Below are positions 25,485-36,935 of a stretch of 64,000 nt of DNA, one piece after another. Position 1 is the stretch's first letter. Every line of letters starts with the position of its first letter. The translations under genes were made by a program, and so were the position numbers. The notes below the pieces were generated by a model. The model was not told where the DNA came from, made no database searches, and saw only the letters and a program-made list of their open reading frames with translations. The DNA is from Progne subis subis (taxonomy: Eukaryota > Chordata > Aves > Passeriformes > Hirundinidae), in NCBI GenBank assembly GCA_022316685.1, contig JAKJHU010000085.1, forward strand, positions 1,736,001 to 1,800,000, read 5' to 3'.

Positions 25485-25677
25485 GGGCTCGGGGCGGAGG
25501 AGCGGAGCGAGGCGAGGCGGAGCGGGGCCGGCGGGCGGTGGCGGCTCTTTCCGGCACAGCGGGCCCGGCCGCGCTAACACCCCATGGCGGCAGCGCGGCT
25601 CTGCCGGCCCGGGGCCGCGCCCGCCGCGCGCCCCGCGAGCCTGCGCGCCCCGCCCCGGGCCCGCCCCGCCGCGCCTC

Positions 25678-25682
25678 ATTGG
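25678..25682 (-). promoter_or_regulatory. CCAAT box (NF-Y type) of ORAI1
   Basis: GGCCAATGAG on the minus strand fits the NF-Y consensus RRCCAATSR. It lies 196 bp before the chosen ATG and is flanked by GC boxes. That spacing fits a start of transcription roughly 60-100 bp downstream. Confidence 0.6.
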
Positions 25683-25868
25683 CCCGCCCCGCCAGGCCCC
25701 GGCCCCGCCCCGCCGCGCGCCGCCGCTTCCCGGCAGCCTCGAGCCTCAGCCCGCGCGGGCGCTGTGCCCCGGGGGCGCCGCCCGCCGCTAGGGGGCGCCG
25801 CGCCGGGAGAGCCGCGGTCCCTGAGGGCGCTGAGGGCCCCGCGGGGCTGTGGGGCCCAACCCCGGCCG

Positions 25869-25907
25869 GAGCCCCCGCCCCGAGCCCCCGCCCCGAGCCC
25901 CCGCCGC
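25869..25907. repeat. 13-bp GC-rich tandem repeat (3 copies)
   Basis: Three adjacent copies of GAGCCCCCGCCCC, the last with one change, at the upstream edge of the ORAI1 island. Confidence 0.85.
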
Positions 25908-27226
25908 GTTCCTCGAGTGAGCAGCTCAGCTGGAGTGCAGCTGACGGCAATCTGCAGTTTCCGGTGGGTTTGTGCCCCTCAGCCCGGTGCGGGAGACCCT
26001 GCGCTCCTCAGGGCGGATAGGATGGGGTGTCCCCCTGCAACGCGTCCCTCAGAACAAAACAGAAAACCCTCAGAACAAAACACGAAAGCGCTTCAACATC
26101 TTCCTTTTGTAGCCACCCGTCTTAAAATGCTTAAACGTTTAACCTACACCTGCCCAGTGGGTCCAAACCAGTCAGACCATACACCCTCTCTTCCAGTTAA
26201 AATTGACCCAACCTAACCCTTTGTCACGTAGTTCAGGTCTTTCATAACATTTTGTAGGCCTAGAGCTCTTGATAAACCCGCCTTTATCAGCAAGCACTTG
26301 ATAAGGTTGATTAAGCAGAACATTTCAACATCTACACATGCCAGTGTAGAAAGACTTTTTATTACCAGGTTCACATAAACCCTTTAAACCATAATTCATT
26401 TTTTCTGTGTTTTACAGAGGGAAAAGTGAGGCGTAGAGCAGAACTCCCCAGGGAATACTCAGCAGATCTGAAGGTGATTTCTGAAAAGGTGAGGCAAAAC
26501 ACTGCTTGTGCCACATCAAATTTTTGCATCAGGAGACTTAAGGGATGTGTAAGAAACAAACCTGTTGCTATCGATTTGTAGTTAAGAAAAATAGGATTTT
26601 AACAATACAAATAATACTCGACAAGGATACTTTTACTATTAACAGGCACACAGATGGTCACCTAGGAGATGAATCCATTCTAGTTCCATTAGCAATCAAA
26701 AGCATTGTTAGTTTGTACTGTTTTGACACTTTCCACTTTATTTACAAGTAGGAAAATCACGGCAGATTGTCTTTAATATTTTTGCTTTGTTCTTCACACC
26801 TTTCTGATTTGCAAGGTTCTTCACCTACTTAAACACAGCAAAAGGAATGGCAATTGATACCAACAAGGTCATTTGATGCTTTGTATGTGCAAGGCATTAT
26901 TTTTAAAAAGATGTAGCGAAAACATACAAGAAAAATAATCTTAAGGATTTCAATTCTTCAGAGGCATTCCCTGTACCATGTAGATCTGATCTCATTCCCT
27001 TCTCAGGAAATAAACACAGTCCTCCTGTTATAAACAACTTTGGGTGAGATTTTTATCTACAGGAGCATTAAAACACTTCAGTAGAAAAACAAGCTTGACT
27101 TTGCATAAAAACTCTGCTGTTGTATCACCGACTCCACAGAATTTTGGCCAGTCTTTCTCTTTTTTGTGTGCCAGTACATTTGTGTAGGATCCATTTGAGT
27201 GGAAGTCCAGCACAAGTTAAAATTTA

Positions 27227-27305
27227 GAGGTGGATTTGGCAGTGTTAGGTTTGTTGTTAGACTTGATGATCCTAAATTTTTCCCAACTTAAATGAGTCTG
27301 TGATT
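27227..27305 (+). mobile_element. CR1 LINE 3'-end fragment
   Basis: Matches the avian CR1 3' terminus in order: GAGGTGGATTTGGCAGTG, TTAGACTTGATGATCCTAAA, TTCCCAACTTAAATGA, then TCTGTGATT at the tail. It is a 5'-truncated plus-strand insertion and one of the clearest signs that the host is a bird or other sauropsid. Confidence 0.75.
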
Positions 27306-28489
27306 ATAAAACACTACTCTTTCTTTGGTGTGCTTTCATTATTAACCCTCTCCCGCCAAAAAAACAGAATCAACCTTCTCTATGTCTCCCACTAGTGCCT
27401 GATGCCAAGTCTGAGCACCAATGAGGAGCAAACCAATTGTGATTTATCATTTTTTTTCTTGGGAGATGTGATTACCATCAAAACCCAGTAACTTCCTCCA
27501 TACCTCAGACAAACGTCTGAGTCTCTGTCCTATGGAATTATATATTTAAAAATAATTTCCATTGCTGCTCATAAGCTGTGACAAATGTTTATGTGTAAGT
27601 ACATAACCAATGTGGACTGTTCACTATTTCTTCTTGTTTCTATGCAAAATGATGGTTGAACTGTGACATCATGAGGGAATACTACTGCACTAGGTCTTGA
27701 CCTCTTCCCTAAAATCAGATTTCTCTAAAAAAAAAAAACAACACACCCACAAGAGGCATACATCTGACAAGGACGTCAAATGTCTTTCTAAATAATTGTA
27801 TTAAAATAGACTCTTTGAACTCACTGTTCCTCTATTTTCCTGTCCATCACTCTCAGTCCTTTTTGTTGGAAAGGGCTTTAAAGATTCAACAACATTAAAC
27901 ACTGGTGTACTGCTGAGTTTCTATTTCATTCAGAGAAACAGTATGAAAAAGGACCTACAGAATCAGTGAAGGCATTTCATCTCATGCCCTTTTCCAAAAC
28001 CAGACCCATGTGTCGTTTTGAAATTCCAAGCCTCAGTGTTGTAGCTTTGAAATAAACATTCCTTTCCTGTATGAAAGAAAAGAAAAATTGGTTTGTTAAA
28101 CAGAAAAACATACATTAAGAATCAACATGAGGACCACAGGAGTGCACCCTTTTCCCATTCTGTCCCATTTTACAGCTCCATCTGAGGTACAAACTAAACG
28201 GGACAAATTATTTCCAATTCTATTACTCATTATGACACACCTCTACACTGCCATTCTAGAAACTAGAAGAGTCAGCCAAGCTTAATTAACTCCTAGAAAT
28301 GCTTCAGGGAGTTCTTCCGAAGTCACGCTGGGGCTCAGAGCCGGGGTCTGCTGTCACCTGTGACTCGTGCAATAGCGGAAGGCCACCAAAAGGGTGTATC
28401 CTGCCCTCTCCCTTCATCTCAGCCCTCTCCAGCCTGAGGATCACACCGATCAAATGGCTACGGAGCTTCAGTGCATGGACCCAATGAAA

Positions 28490-28513
28490 TATATATATAT
28501 ATATATATATATT
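28490..28513. repeat. (TA)n microsatellite
   Basis: About 12 TA units, followed by (TTA)n and a short poly(T). Confidence 0.9.
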
Positions 28514-29993
28514 TTATATTATTATTATTATTTTTTTTTTTCCCCTAAATGGTTGAGTTTTCTTAGGTCGGGTCACTGAAGTGACTCCCCCTGTGGCTGC
28601 ACCAACACCAGACCTAATGCAGGAAAAGTGAGGGATGTACATGCAAGAGAAAGGGAACGGGCCCTTTCAGCAGCAGGCTGTTATTACCCCTAATTAGAGG
28701 TAATGTCAACCCGTTCTCTGGATCATTTATGCATGAACACAATCGGAGCAGGTGGCAGAAGTCCAAGTTTCTTTCCAGAAAGCCCTGAGAAATCTGTACA
28801 CTGTCACAAGGATACTCACAGTTCTTTTTTTTCTGCTAAAAATGTACTTCTGTATTTTCTGTAGGAGGTTGAATAGGCTCGCTGAGTACCCTGTGATTAA
28901 TGTGATCCGGTGCTGAGCACACCGAGGCACTGCCCTCGGCAGAGCAGCTTTGCCAAAACGGATCTCCAGCTTCACATGCAAATCAGCCACTTCCATTTGT
29001 TCCTGTTACAGCCCCCAACCCGAATCAAGCCACCACAAAGTGGAAGTCATGGTCGATCTCCACTAAAAACAACACATTTGAACTTGCAAAAGGCAAATAC
29101 AGGTTTGCCAACAGTCCCAGGGAGGTTAAGGGAAACATCTTGGCAAATTTCATCTGAAGTAGAGCTTGATGGAATTTCTGCACAGGAAACATTTTGATCT
29201 GCCATGTCTAGAAAAATGGTATTTCAGCTTCCTTCATAAAACAGTGAAATGCTTAAATAACTCATCTTCCATCCTAACCCAAGGTAAAGAAAGTATAGAA
29301 TGGTAGATCTTACAGGATAAACAGTATTTTCGAAATGTTTTAAGATTAGTCCAGTCCATTCTGAGCAATGGGAAGTAGTTGTTTTAAAGCTCCATGGGGT
29401 GAAATGATCCCATGTCTTCACAGAGCATTCCCCAGCACAGCACTTGAGCTCTGGTTTCAGCATGAGCCCTGCAGTACAACATTAATTAAATGACAGCTCT
29501 CAGTTCTGAGCTAACGAGATCAGGATCCAGCACCTTGGCATGATTAGATCTTAAATAATTTAAGCTACATTAACATCTAGCAAAAAAAAGTTTTAGTGGT
29601 TTTATTCAGAGTTCAGTCCAGCCCCTTTCCCGATAACCACCACTCCCTTTCCACAGCTGATAACTGTGGGTTTTGCATTATATCTAAAATGCTGATGTAT
29701 TTTCCCCATATTTTTGGCTGTGAAGAAGGCTGGCCCTGTGTCAGCCCTGGGCTGCCCCATCCAAGCACTGCCTGGTGGCGCCCAGCTCTGGGCACTGTTG
29801 GAAAACTCTGCCATGATCTGCTCAGAGAAACCAGCTCCAATCCTCCTCAGCCAGCGCCAAGCATGGAAATTTAATATTGCTTCTAAATGTTTTTATCCTG
29901 TCTAATGCAGCTGTGGATATGGATATTCTCATCATCCACAACCTACACATTCCCCCTCCCCTTTTTTTCCCCCCCAGTTCTTTTAAGTTTGGG

Positions 29994-30046
29994 ATAGGTT
30001 TCTTGTTATTGACAGAAATTATTTCTGTCAATAACAAAAAACCTAT
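29994..30046. repeat. 53-bp near-perfect palindrome
   Basis: Arms 29994-30019 and 30021-30046 are inverted copies, 25 of 26 bases pairing, with one base (30020) between them. The inner 17 bp of each arm pair perfectly (TTGTTATTGACAGAAAT and its complement). The central spacer is too short for a microRNA-type loop. The origin is unknown. Confidence 0.95.
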
Positions 30047-31754
30047 TATTTCCAGATTACACTGATTATTTCCATGGTATAATGAACTGTAGTTGAATGG
30101 GTATCATTTCTGTCTTAAAACAAGATTTGAAAAGTGTTTTCTATTTTTAGAGCTCTATAGATAGAAACTGTGTTGTTCTGAAACATTTACTTCCACACTT
30201 CCAGAATGTGCTCTAGTGTTTCCAGGTGTATGTGATGGATACAGTCCTTGGTGGGTTTGCTTGATACACCAAGAGTCTCAGATTGTCCACGTCCAAAAAA
30301 ACCCCACAAGATTTAGAAAAATGAGTTTTCTTTTATGTCTCTGTTCTGTCTCTTTTGGTAGACTTTTGCAGCATGGATGGATGATGTGTTTTTTGTCTGA
30401 TGATTCTCTAGTAACATCCATTTATCTTGTATGCTGACCTCAATCCTACAGATGTACACATGCATTTAATTTTAAGATTGAGTAATCTTGGCTGAAAGGT
30501 CGAGATATGTATATACCTCCTCAGGATTATGGATTAATAATGCACTTGCTTCAACAGACATCTGGAATCCACACTTCAATATATAGCCTATAAAACACTT
30601 CCATACCATAATAAAGTTCAATCATCTGCAAATAGGGAGATGTTAGAGAAAGATTACATGATTTTTCAAGATTCTGCAAACAGTTCTTGGCAGAATCAGA
30701 AGGAGAAGCTCACTGCCTTAAATGCTGTTAGAACTCTGTCCTGTCTTGCCTTTATCCATGTGTCATGGATCATTAAAATAGGGATGGTTCCAAAGAGATC
30801 AACGGCAAGGCCTGCAAAGCTGAATTTTAATGTGTTTTAAATTTTGCATTAACACTTAATATATTTCATATAATACCTAGGATGCTTAACTGATTGCAAA
30901 AATCAAATCAGAAGAGCACTGCCAAAGCCATCAGCACCGACCCTGGCTTTGAGTATCCTTTGATGTTCCCTTTCTTGAGGGGTGTGGAGGGGAAGTAAAG
31001 GATGTCACTTCAGAGAGGAGCCACGCTGTGGAACCTGGGGGCTGTTCAAAACCTGCACTCTGACCCTGCTATTGCAATCAGATGGTCCCAATACTTGCTC
31101 AGCATCAATTTAGAATAGATGTTAGTGGGTGTTGTAGAAATGAGACCCGCCGATAGTTTTAGGAACTGCACGATCTCCATCCTGCAGATTTTTTGTATCA
31201 GCAGCTACTTCGTAGCATTTTAACCTACTTTCTCCTGCGATTTCTAACTACCTGTTGTACCTGCGGGTTGCAAAGGCAATTATGGTTTATTTAACACCTG
31301 TTTAACGCAATTTACAGTACATTCTAGATTTTATGACCGGTTCTCACAAGACACGTGGGTGCAGTGCCGGGAGCGGTGCCGGCACCAGCCGGGGTGCGCG
31401 TTCCGCGCCGAGCTGCACCGCACGTGTGGCCGAGGCACGGAGCGAAGCCACCACCACAATTAATCCAAACTTCGTGTCTTATTATAAGATTATTTTCAAG
31501 TGTTTGCTGCATTAATTCGCCACTCTTTACCCCGGCTTTTCGCCGTTGGGGTCGGGCACGCTCGACGAGCTCAAATGACCTCCGGTTAAGCAGAACCGCT
31601 CAACTCTCCGGGCACATCCCGGGGGCTGCGGTGCCAACCCAGGGACCGTCCGCGCCTTTGTGGGGCCCCGTCCACGTCCCCCCGCTGCCGCTCAGCGCCT
31701 GCGTGCCGCGCACTCGTGACCGAACACCGCACGGCGGGGCCGGCGGCCAGCACA

Positions 31755-32070
31755 GCGCCGGTACCGCCCCGGTACCCCGGCCAGCAGAGCGCCGGTACCG
31801 CTCCGGTATCCCCCCCCAGCCCCCCATCCCGGCCAGCCAAGCGCCGGTACCGCCCCGGTACCCCGGCGAGCTCCCCATCCCGACTAGCACAGCGCCGGTA
31901 CCGCCCCGGTATCCCACCCAACCCCCTCATCCCGGCCAGCCCGGAGCCGGTACCGCCTCGGTACCCCGGGCATTCCCCCCATCCCGGCCAGCCCAGCGCC
32001 GATCCTGTGCCGTGCCCCCGGACATCAACCCCGCCCGTCCCGGCCAGCGCAGCGCCGGTACCGCGCCGTG
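31755..32070. repeat. GC-rich minisatellite, about 52-bp period
   Basis: A core close to GCGCCGGTACCGCCCCGGTA recurs with its start at 31755, 31789, 31841, 31892, 31944, 31996 and 32052. Most steps are 51-52 bp; the first is 34 and the last 56. Between cores lies a CCCCATCCCGGCCAGC-type spacer. Copies are diverged. The array lies about 330-650 bp before the KDM2B start codon. Confidence 0.9.
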
Positions 32071-32234
32071 TCCCCGGTCCGCCCCCCCGCCACCCCCCGG
32101 CCCCGCCGCTGTTTACGTTCCGGGCACTGCGACGCCTGCGCCCCGCTCCGCAAGCAGCGCCTGAACATGGTTCCTTAGGACTTTGCAAAAGGCATCGCCG
32201 CCGCCCCCCTCCCCTTCCCTCCCCCTTTCTCTCT

Positions 32235-32277
32235 CCCCCCCCCCCCCCCCCAAAAAAAAAAAAAAAAAAAAAAAAAA
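32235..32277. repeat. C17-A26 homopolymer junction
   Basis: 17 C followed directly by 26 A, about 125 bp upstream of the KDM2B start codon. Lengths in the genome may vary or be misassembled. Confidence 0.9.
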
Positions 32278-32402
32278 GTCCTGGTGCAAAATTGCAAAAC
32301 TTTAGCGAGCCCTGGATGGCTTTTGTTTTGCCTCCTCCCCATTTGGGCCAAATATGCAGGACAGGAACTGTTGACAAATAAGTGATGAAACTCTCCAAAA
32401 AA

Positions 32403-32435
32403 ATGGAGGCAAAGAAAGACTCTGGAAGAAGATTG
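32403..32435 (+). CDS. KDM2B: KDM2B coding exon 1 (alternative short N-terminus)
   Basis: KDM2B (FBXL10, JHDM1B) is a nuclear Fe(II)/2-oxoglutarate-dependent H3K36 demethylase. Through its CXXC zinc finger it brings the variant PRC1.1 complex to CpG islands. This exon encodes MEAKKDSGRRL and ends before GTGTGT. It corresponds to the alternative first exon of a mammalian KDM2B isoform (MEAEKDSGRRL in human, from memory). The chosen ATG has a strong context (A at -3, G at +4). An in-frame ATG at 32385 would add MKLSKK and is preceded by an in-frame TAA. The six visible exons give 590 coding nt, about 197 residues. KDM2B rather than KDM2A is shown by residues in exons 2, 5 and 6. JmjC metal ligands, CXXC, PHD, F-box and LRRs lie beyond the window. 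Confidence 0.85.
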
Positions 32436-33572
32436 GTGTGTAGCTGGCTTCGGTCTCTTTCCTATTCGTGCCTTTTAATTGATTTTGCTTAATTGTTTGC
32501 AAAGGGAGAAATGCATGTGGGACGTAGGCAGCGGAGCGACTTAGTTTGCAAGAGCGCGGCTGAGGCAGCGGGGAAGGGGCGGAATGGAACCGAGGGACGG
32601 GCAGGGTGGGACGATCATGGATCATTATTTTTTCCGGTGCGTGCGGGTTTGCGCTGATCCACCGCGCGTGTCCGCGGGGCTGCGGGGCGGGTTCGCAGGG
32701 CGAGAGCTGCCGGGAGAGGGGCAAAGCTGCCGGCGGCAACCGGCGGACCGGGCTCCCCCCGCTCCTCCGGGGACCTACCTTGTCCCTGCCGCCTCCAGCC
32801 CCGCCGTCTCCGCGCCCGCCGCAGCCTCCCCGGGGCAGCGGCACCGGCCTCCGCCGGGCCTACCCTACATCCCCCCGCCTTGAACTCGTTGCTGCCCCTC
32901 GGCCGCGGACCCCCGCGCTTTCGGCGCTGCCGAGCGTGCGGGGCGGCGGGGGGAGCGCGCGGGGGCTGCGCATCCATCGCGGCGTTACATAAAGCGATCT
33001 GGTTTTTAAATCGCCGCTTCCGGTGTGACTATGGAAACACTCGGATTATGTAAATACCGAAACCTGGATGCTGGGCATCAGATGCGAAGATTCGCCCCCC
33101 TTCTCTTCCCCGGGGAATTAGCTCGCGTTCACGTGCAATAATACTAATATTTTTTAAAAAATGATCCGGTCGTTAACGAGCGTTGACCGCCGTTCACGGG
33201 TTTTCACGGGATTACAAAACGCATCGGTGCTGTAGCTTGTGAATTGTCGGCGAGTTACGTGTCCCCCACTCGCCTTCCAGCGCCAGCCCCTGCTCAGCAG
33301 CCCAAGTTTGAGTTTTCCTGAAGCCAAGCACCTGTTATTCCTGCCGAGTTCCGTGTCACGGGATGGAAAAGGTGCATGCAGCGGGGTTGGAGCTTGTTTG
33401 GGTTCAGGTTTTGTTCAGTTTGTGCCTTGCCATCTTAATTATTTCCCCCAGGATGTATTTATCAAAGCGTTTTGCATGATCCATGTGCTTTCCTCGATTT
33501 TTTCTTTTCCGGACAACGTGTTTTATTTTGTTTGGGTTTTTTTGTTTTTTGGGGTTTTTTTGTCTTTTCTAG

Positions 33573-33717
33573 CGCTGCATCGGCCGAAGGCGGTACGATG
33601 AGAACGAGGACCTCTCGGACGTGGAGGAAATTGTCAGCATCAGGAGTTTCAATTTGGAAGAGAAATTAAAGAGTAAAATGTACCACGGGGATTTCGTGCA
33701 TGCCATGGACGGCAAAG
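33573..33717 (+). CDS. KDM2B: KDM2B coding exon 2
   Basis: Acceptor TTTTCTAG, donor GTAACG. It encodes residues 12-59, with [18 protein letters not shown] and FNLEEKL...[10 protein letters not shown], the conserved N-terminal region before the JmjC domain. [11 protein letters not shown] is specific to KDM2B; KDM2A differs here. It leaves in phase 1. Confidence 0.93.
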
Positions 33718-36700
33718 GTAACGCTGCCGGCCGGGGCCGTCCGGCCGCGCTCCACGTGCGGCTCCGCTCCGGCTTCGGATTTCGCGCCCGCGCCCCTGCC
33801 CCGGGATCCGGTGACACCGCCGGCCCGAGGGGAGCCGGGGGCGGCTGCTGGTGGGGCCCTGCAGCCCGTCCCGCCCCGGGGGGGCCGCCCGGGACCGTCC
33901 CCCCCGCACACCGAGGGCGGCTTTTGCCCCGGCGCGGTGCTGGGATGAGCGCGGTGATCCATGGCAGCGCCCAGCGCTCCCCCCGCCGTGCCCCGCCACC
34001 GTGACCCCAGCGCAGCACCGGGCTGCTCAGGAATTAGGTCCTGGCACGGGAGAGGCCGAAACCCCAGCCCCCACTTAGCCAGAGGTGATTCCTGCTCCCC
34101 CTCCTGCCCCCTCTTGAATCCAGGACCCCTTTTGCGAAAGGGTGCGATTGATGAGCTTGTTCGCCAAGGCTCGGAGACTTTAAAGTCAGTAACTTCTTTG
34201 TGTGTCTATCATATATTAAATTACAGCCCTCCCCTCCCCAAAGTTACTTGCTTTGCTTAGGTGACTGGAATTCCGGAGCGGTAAGCAGAGCCAGACAGCC
34301 CAGCTCTGCCGCACGCTGCCCGGCAGGAAGGGGAACGGGAGAGGTTTGCCCGGGAATCAAACGGGCCAGGGGGGTTGCAGGTCACCTTTATTTACCGCTG
34401 TGCTCTTGACACGGATCCCTAATCCCAGATGGCTATCACCAAAACTCGGCCTGACTGAGGATGGCTGTTTAGGATGGCTTTCTCAGGAAAGAGAAGTTTT
34501 GGCTGTAATCCTCCTGAAATTGCTCTAACTGTGTGGAACCACTAATCGAGTTCAGAAAATTTCCTTTTCTCTCCTAGGCTTAGTTTTGCATGAGCATTTT
34601 AAGCTCCTTTTAGAAAAGTTGACCTGGTGGAGAAATTAAATACCTATCTTACTTAGGAAGGTATTTGTTTAGGAGATAAGCTCAACCCTGACCCCTCTTC
34701 CTACAAACAAAACACAAGCAACTATTTTTTATCTGGAAAATGTTAATTAATTTTCCAGAAAATGATTGCATTCTCCCCTCAGCTTCCAAACACTCCAGTG
34801 GCTGCCACTGCTCCATGCTATGGATAGTACAATCCACATCTTTCCCGGCCTGGCAGCTCCAAAATCTTTGGGCAGCTCTCTCCTTTCTAGGGAACTTGAA
34901 AATAAATTAGTGTCTTTTGTTATTTTGTTGTGGTCTGTGTCCGCTTTGTTCAACCCCACAAGGGATTTAAATGCTTTGTTGGGGCATTAGGAAGAAAGGA
35001 TCTGCCTTGCTATTTGCTCTGGTTTTATTTTTTACTATTGGTTTACTTTTTTTCTCTATAAACCTAAGAGTAGAATTGAATCTTGGCAAAACAATGACAT
35101 TAGTATGTAAGACTAAAACAGTTTATATGAACACATGGAATTAGTTGAATAATATATTTTTTTTCTTTCCCATGACCTTGTTTATAGTTTTAATGATAAC
35201 TCAACTTGCAGTGGTGTGATTTTTGGCTTGAATGCAGTTTGTCATAGCTACTTGTTCTCTAGTTTGCAAGGCTACATAGCTGCCTCTGCTTCTTCCACCG
35301 GTGTTACTCCCGGTATTTGTTGACTTTCTGACTTGGATCAGTGTCTGTAAAAAGCCTCTGCAGTTATCTATTTGCTTACCAAACTGCAGTAGCTTTAATG
35401 GGGATGCCTATGGGGAAGGATGACTCGTTTAGCACTGAAATATTTACTTGGTAACCTTAGTTATATGGTGTATTCATTACAGTTACTTTGAGACTAGTGG
35501 CAATAAAGTTTCTGTAAACGGATAATTATAGTGCTCTGATTTGGTAACTCTTAAGTAGGAACATTATATCCCTACTTGTCATAATTACTAACTGAATACA
35601 GCAAGGAAAAAGTTGTAAAAATAGAGGGTACTACATGTGCAGGCATGGCCGCTTGGCCTCCAGGTCCCCTCTTATTTTCAGTGTGGTTTTTAGAGCAGAG
35701 AAACATCAGGAATGGAAGCTCAGGCTGAGGTGCTTGTGCTGGCCCAGAAAGCGTGGACAGCTGAATGAATCTTGGAGTTAAACTGCTCGTGTGTACCTGA
35801 ACTAACTGCAGGGAGTGTGTGCTGGGTTTGGCAGTGCAGGGCATTTTGTAGTGCTGGACAGTCGAGCAGTGCTTTCCATTTCAAGGCAGCGCATGGATGC
35901 TTTATAAAAGTAATTTTTTTCCTGTAAAAAAAGGGGGAATAGCAGAGCCATAGAAACAGTCCATGGCTGCTGCAGGAATTCCTCTGCTCTCTGTGGCAGA
36001 AGGCTCCAAACTGAGCGTGGGGTTTTGTAGCCATGGCTCCCCCAAATTGCTGCCTTGTAACTTCCTCTCTAATCCCCAAATCACTGCTATTGTGTCAGAC
36101 CTTGCATAGAGAAATCCCCAGGAAAGGCCAGTCCTGTGTAATCCTAAGAGAGGAGCAACAAGGTAATGCTGGCCAGTGTTAATGTGACAAATTTATGTTT
36201 AATTTTCACTTTGTGTGTTATACTGTGACTCCCCACAATTCACTTTTCACAGACTTCCTAAGTGTCAGGAGCTGTATAAAATCTGACTATCAGCTCCTGG
36301 AGTTACATTACTGATTGATTAAAAGAAAAGTTCTTCTGTTGAAACCAACAGTAACCCCCCACATAAAAAGAATGATGTGTTCACACAATCAGGGCTCTCT
36401 GCTAGAACCAGATAATGCTCACAAGAAAACATGTATTTATCTAAGTAGAAATGTGTAACTTAGAATATCTAAATTTACACGTACATCTTAAAGTACACAT
36501 TTGCCAAAAAAATACCAGACTGGTTTGCAGCAATTTAGTCAGGATTATCTTTTAACTGTTAATTTGGTATTTCATTACAGCCTGGGTGTTTCAACACAGA
36601 CCTTAATTGACAAACTGACTGGCTTCTATTTTATGTGCATCAGTGAACAGGAAAAATAGGGAGCAGCTGGGAGAGCATTGTCTGTCATTGGGTTTCCGGT

Positions 36701-36856
36701 TTGGATCTAAAATATGCATTCTCTTTCTATTTCTCTTTAGGTGATAGGGAGTTCTTTGGTGAGAAAAGGGAAATGGGGAGAGTCTGAGAAAATGTAACAT
36801 GAGGTGCCAACACCATTGTAATTGCTTTTGGATGTTGTTCTTATTCATTTTCACAG
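33718..36856 (+). other. KDM2B intron 2
   Basis: 3.1-kb intron. The first 320 bp are GC- and CpG-rich (to about 34030), an extension of the promoter island. The remainder is AT-leaning with nothing recognised. Confidence 0.8.
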
Positions 36857-36935
36857 ATTTTACTTTTGAGTATGTGCAAAGAGAAGCTCTCAGAGTTCCC
36901 CTCATCTTCAGAAATAAGGATGGACTGGGAATTAA
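36857..36935 (+). CDS. KDM2B: KDM2B coding exon 3
   Basis: 79-bp exon with acceptor TTCACAG and donor GTAAGT. It encodes residues 60-85, with [14 protein letters not shown] and KDGLGI, near-identical to mammalian KDM2B. It leaves in phase 2 and the split lysine codon is completed by exon 4. Confidence 0.93.

Larger units (their letters stand above)
24780..26020. promoter_or_regulatory. ORAI1: CpG island, ORAI1 promoter
   Basis: About 1.2 kb of very GC- and CpG-rich DNA spanning ORAI1 exon 1. On the minus strand it carries an NF-Y CCAAT box (25678-25682) and many GC boxes (GGGGCGGG) around 25600-25760, with no TATA box, as expected of a housekeeping promoter. The long open frames on both strands here are by-products of base composition. 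Confidence 0.85.
26020..31330. other. Intergenic region between ORAI1 and KDM2B promoters
   Basis: 5.3 kb between two head-to-head CpG-island promoters. I searched it for the upstream exons that encode the long N-terminus of mammalian KDM2B and recognised none. It contains a CR1 3' end, a TA microsatellite and a 53-bp palindrome. A weak MIR-like string lies near 26405-26440. Confidence 0.6.
31330..33000. promoter_or_regulatory. KDM2B: CpG island, KDM2B promoter region
   Basis: GC- and CpG-rich DNA around the first recognisable KDM2B coding exon (32403-32435). It comprises the minisatellite at 31755-32070, a C/A homopolymer junction at 32235-32277, and a second GC-rich block at 32520-32990 that falls in the first intron. 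The transcription start was not located. Confidence 0.75.

Noticed and set aside
25109..26020. 303-codon plus-strand open frame and several other long frames across the ORAI1 CpG island
   Set aside because: Composition-driven: Arg/Pro/Ala-rich translations in all frames, no domain or splice consistency. The minus strand holds the real exon.
29994..30046. Palindrome as a microRNA precursor
   Set aside because: The hairpin has a 1-nt loop and only 26-bp arms, unlike animal pre-miRNAs, which need a longer loop and stem.
31355..32398. Long open frames on both strands (about 270 codons each) over the KDM2B promoter
   Set aside because: They translate the 52-bp minisatellite and GC-rich flanks, giving repetitive Pro/Arg or Gly-rich peptides. 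The array explains them.
33569..34018. Minus-strand open frame overlapping KDM2B exon 2 and the GC-rich start of intron 2
   Set aside because: Antisense shadow of a clear plus-strand exon, with low-complexity composition.
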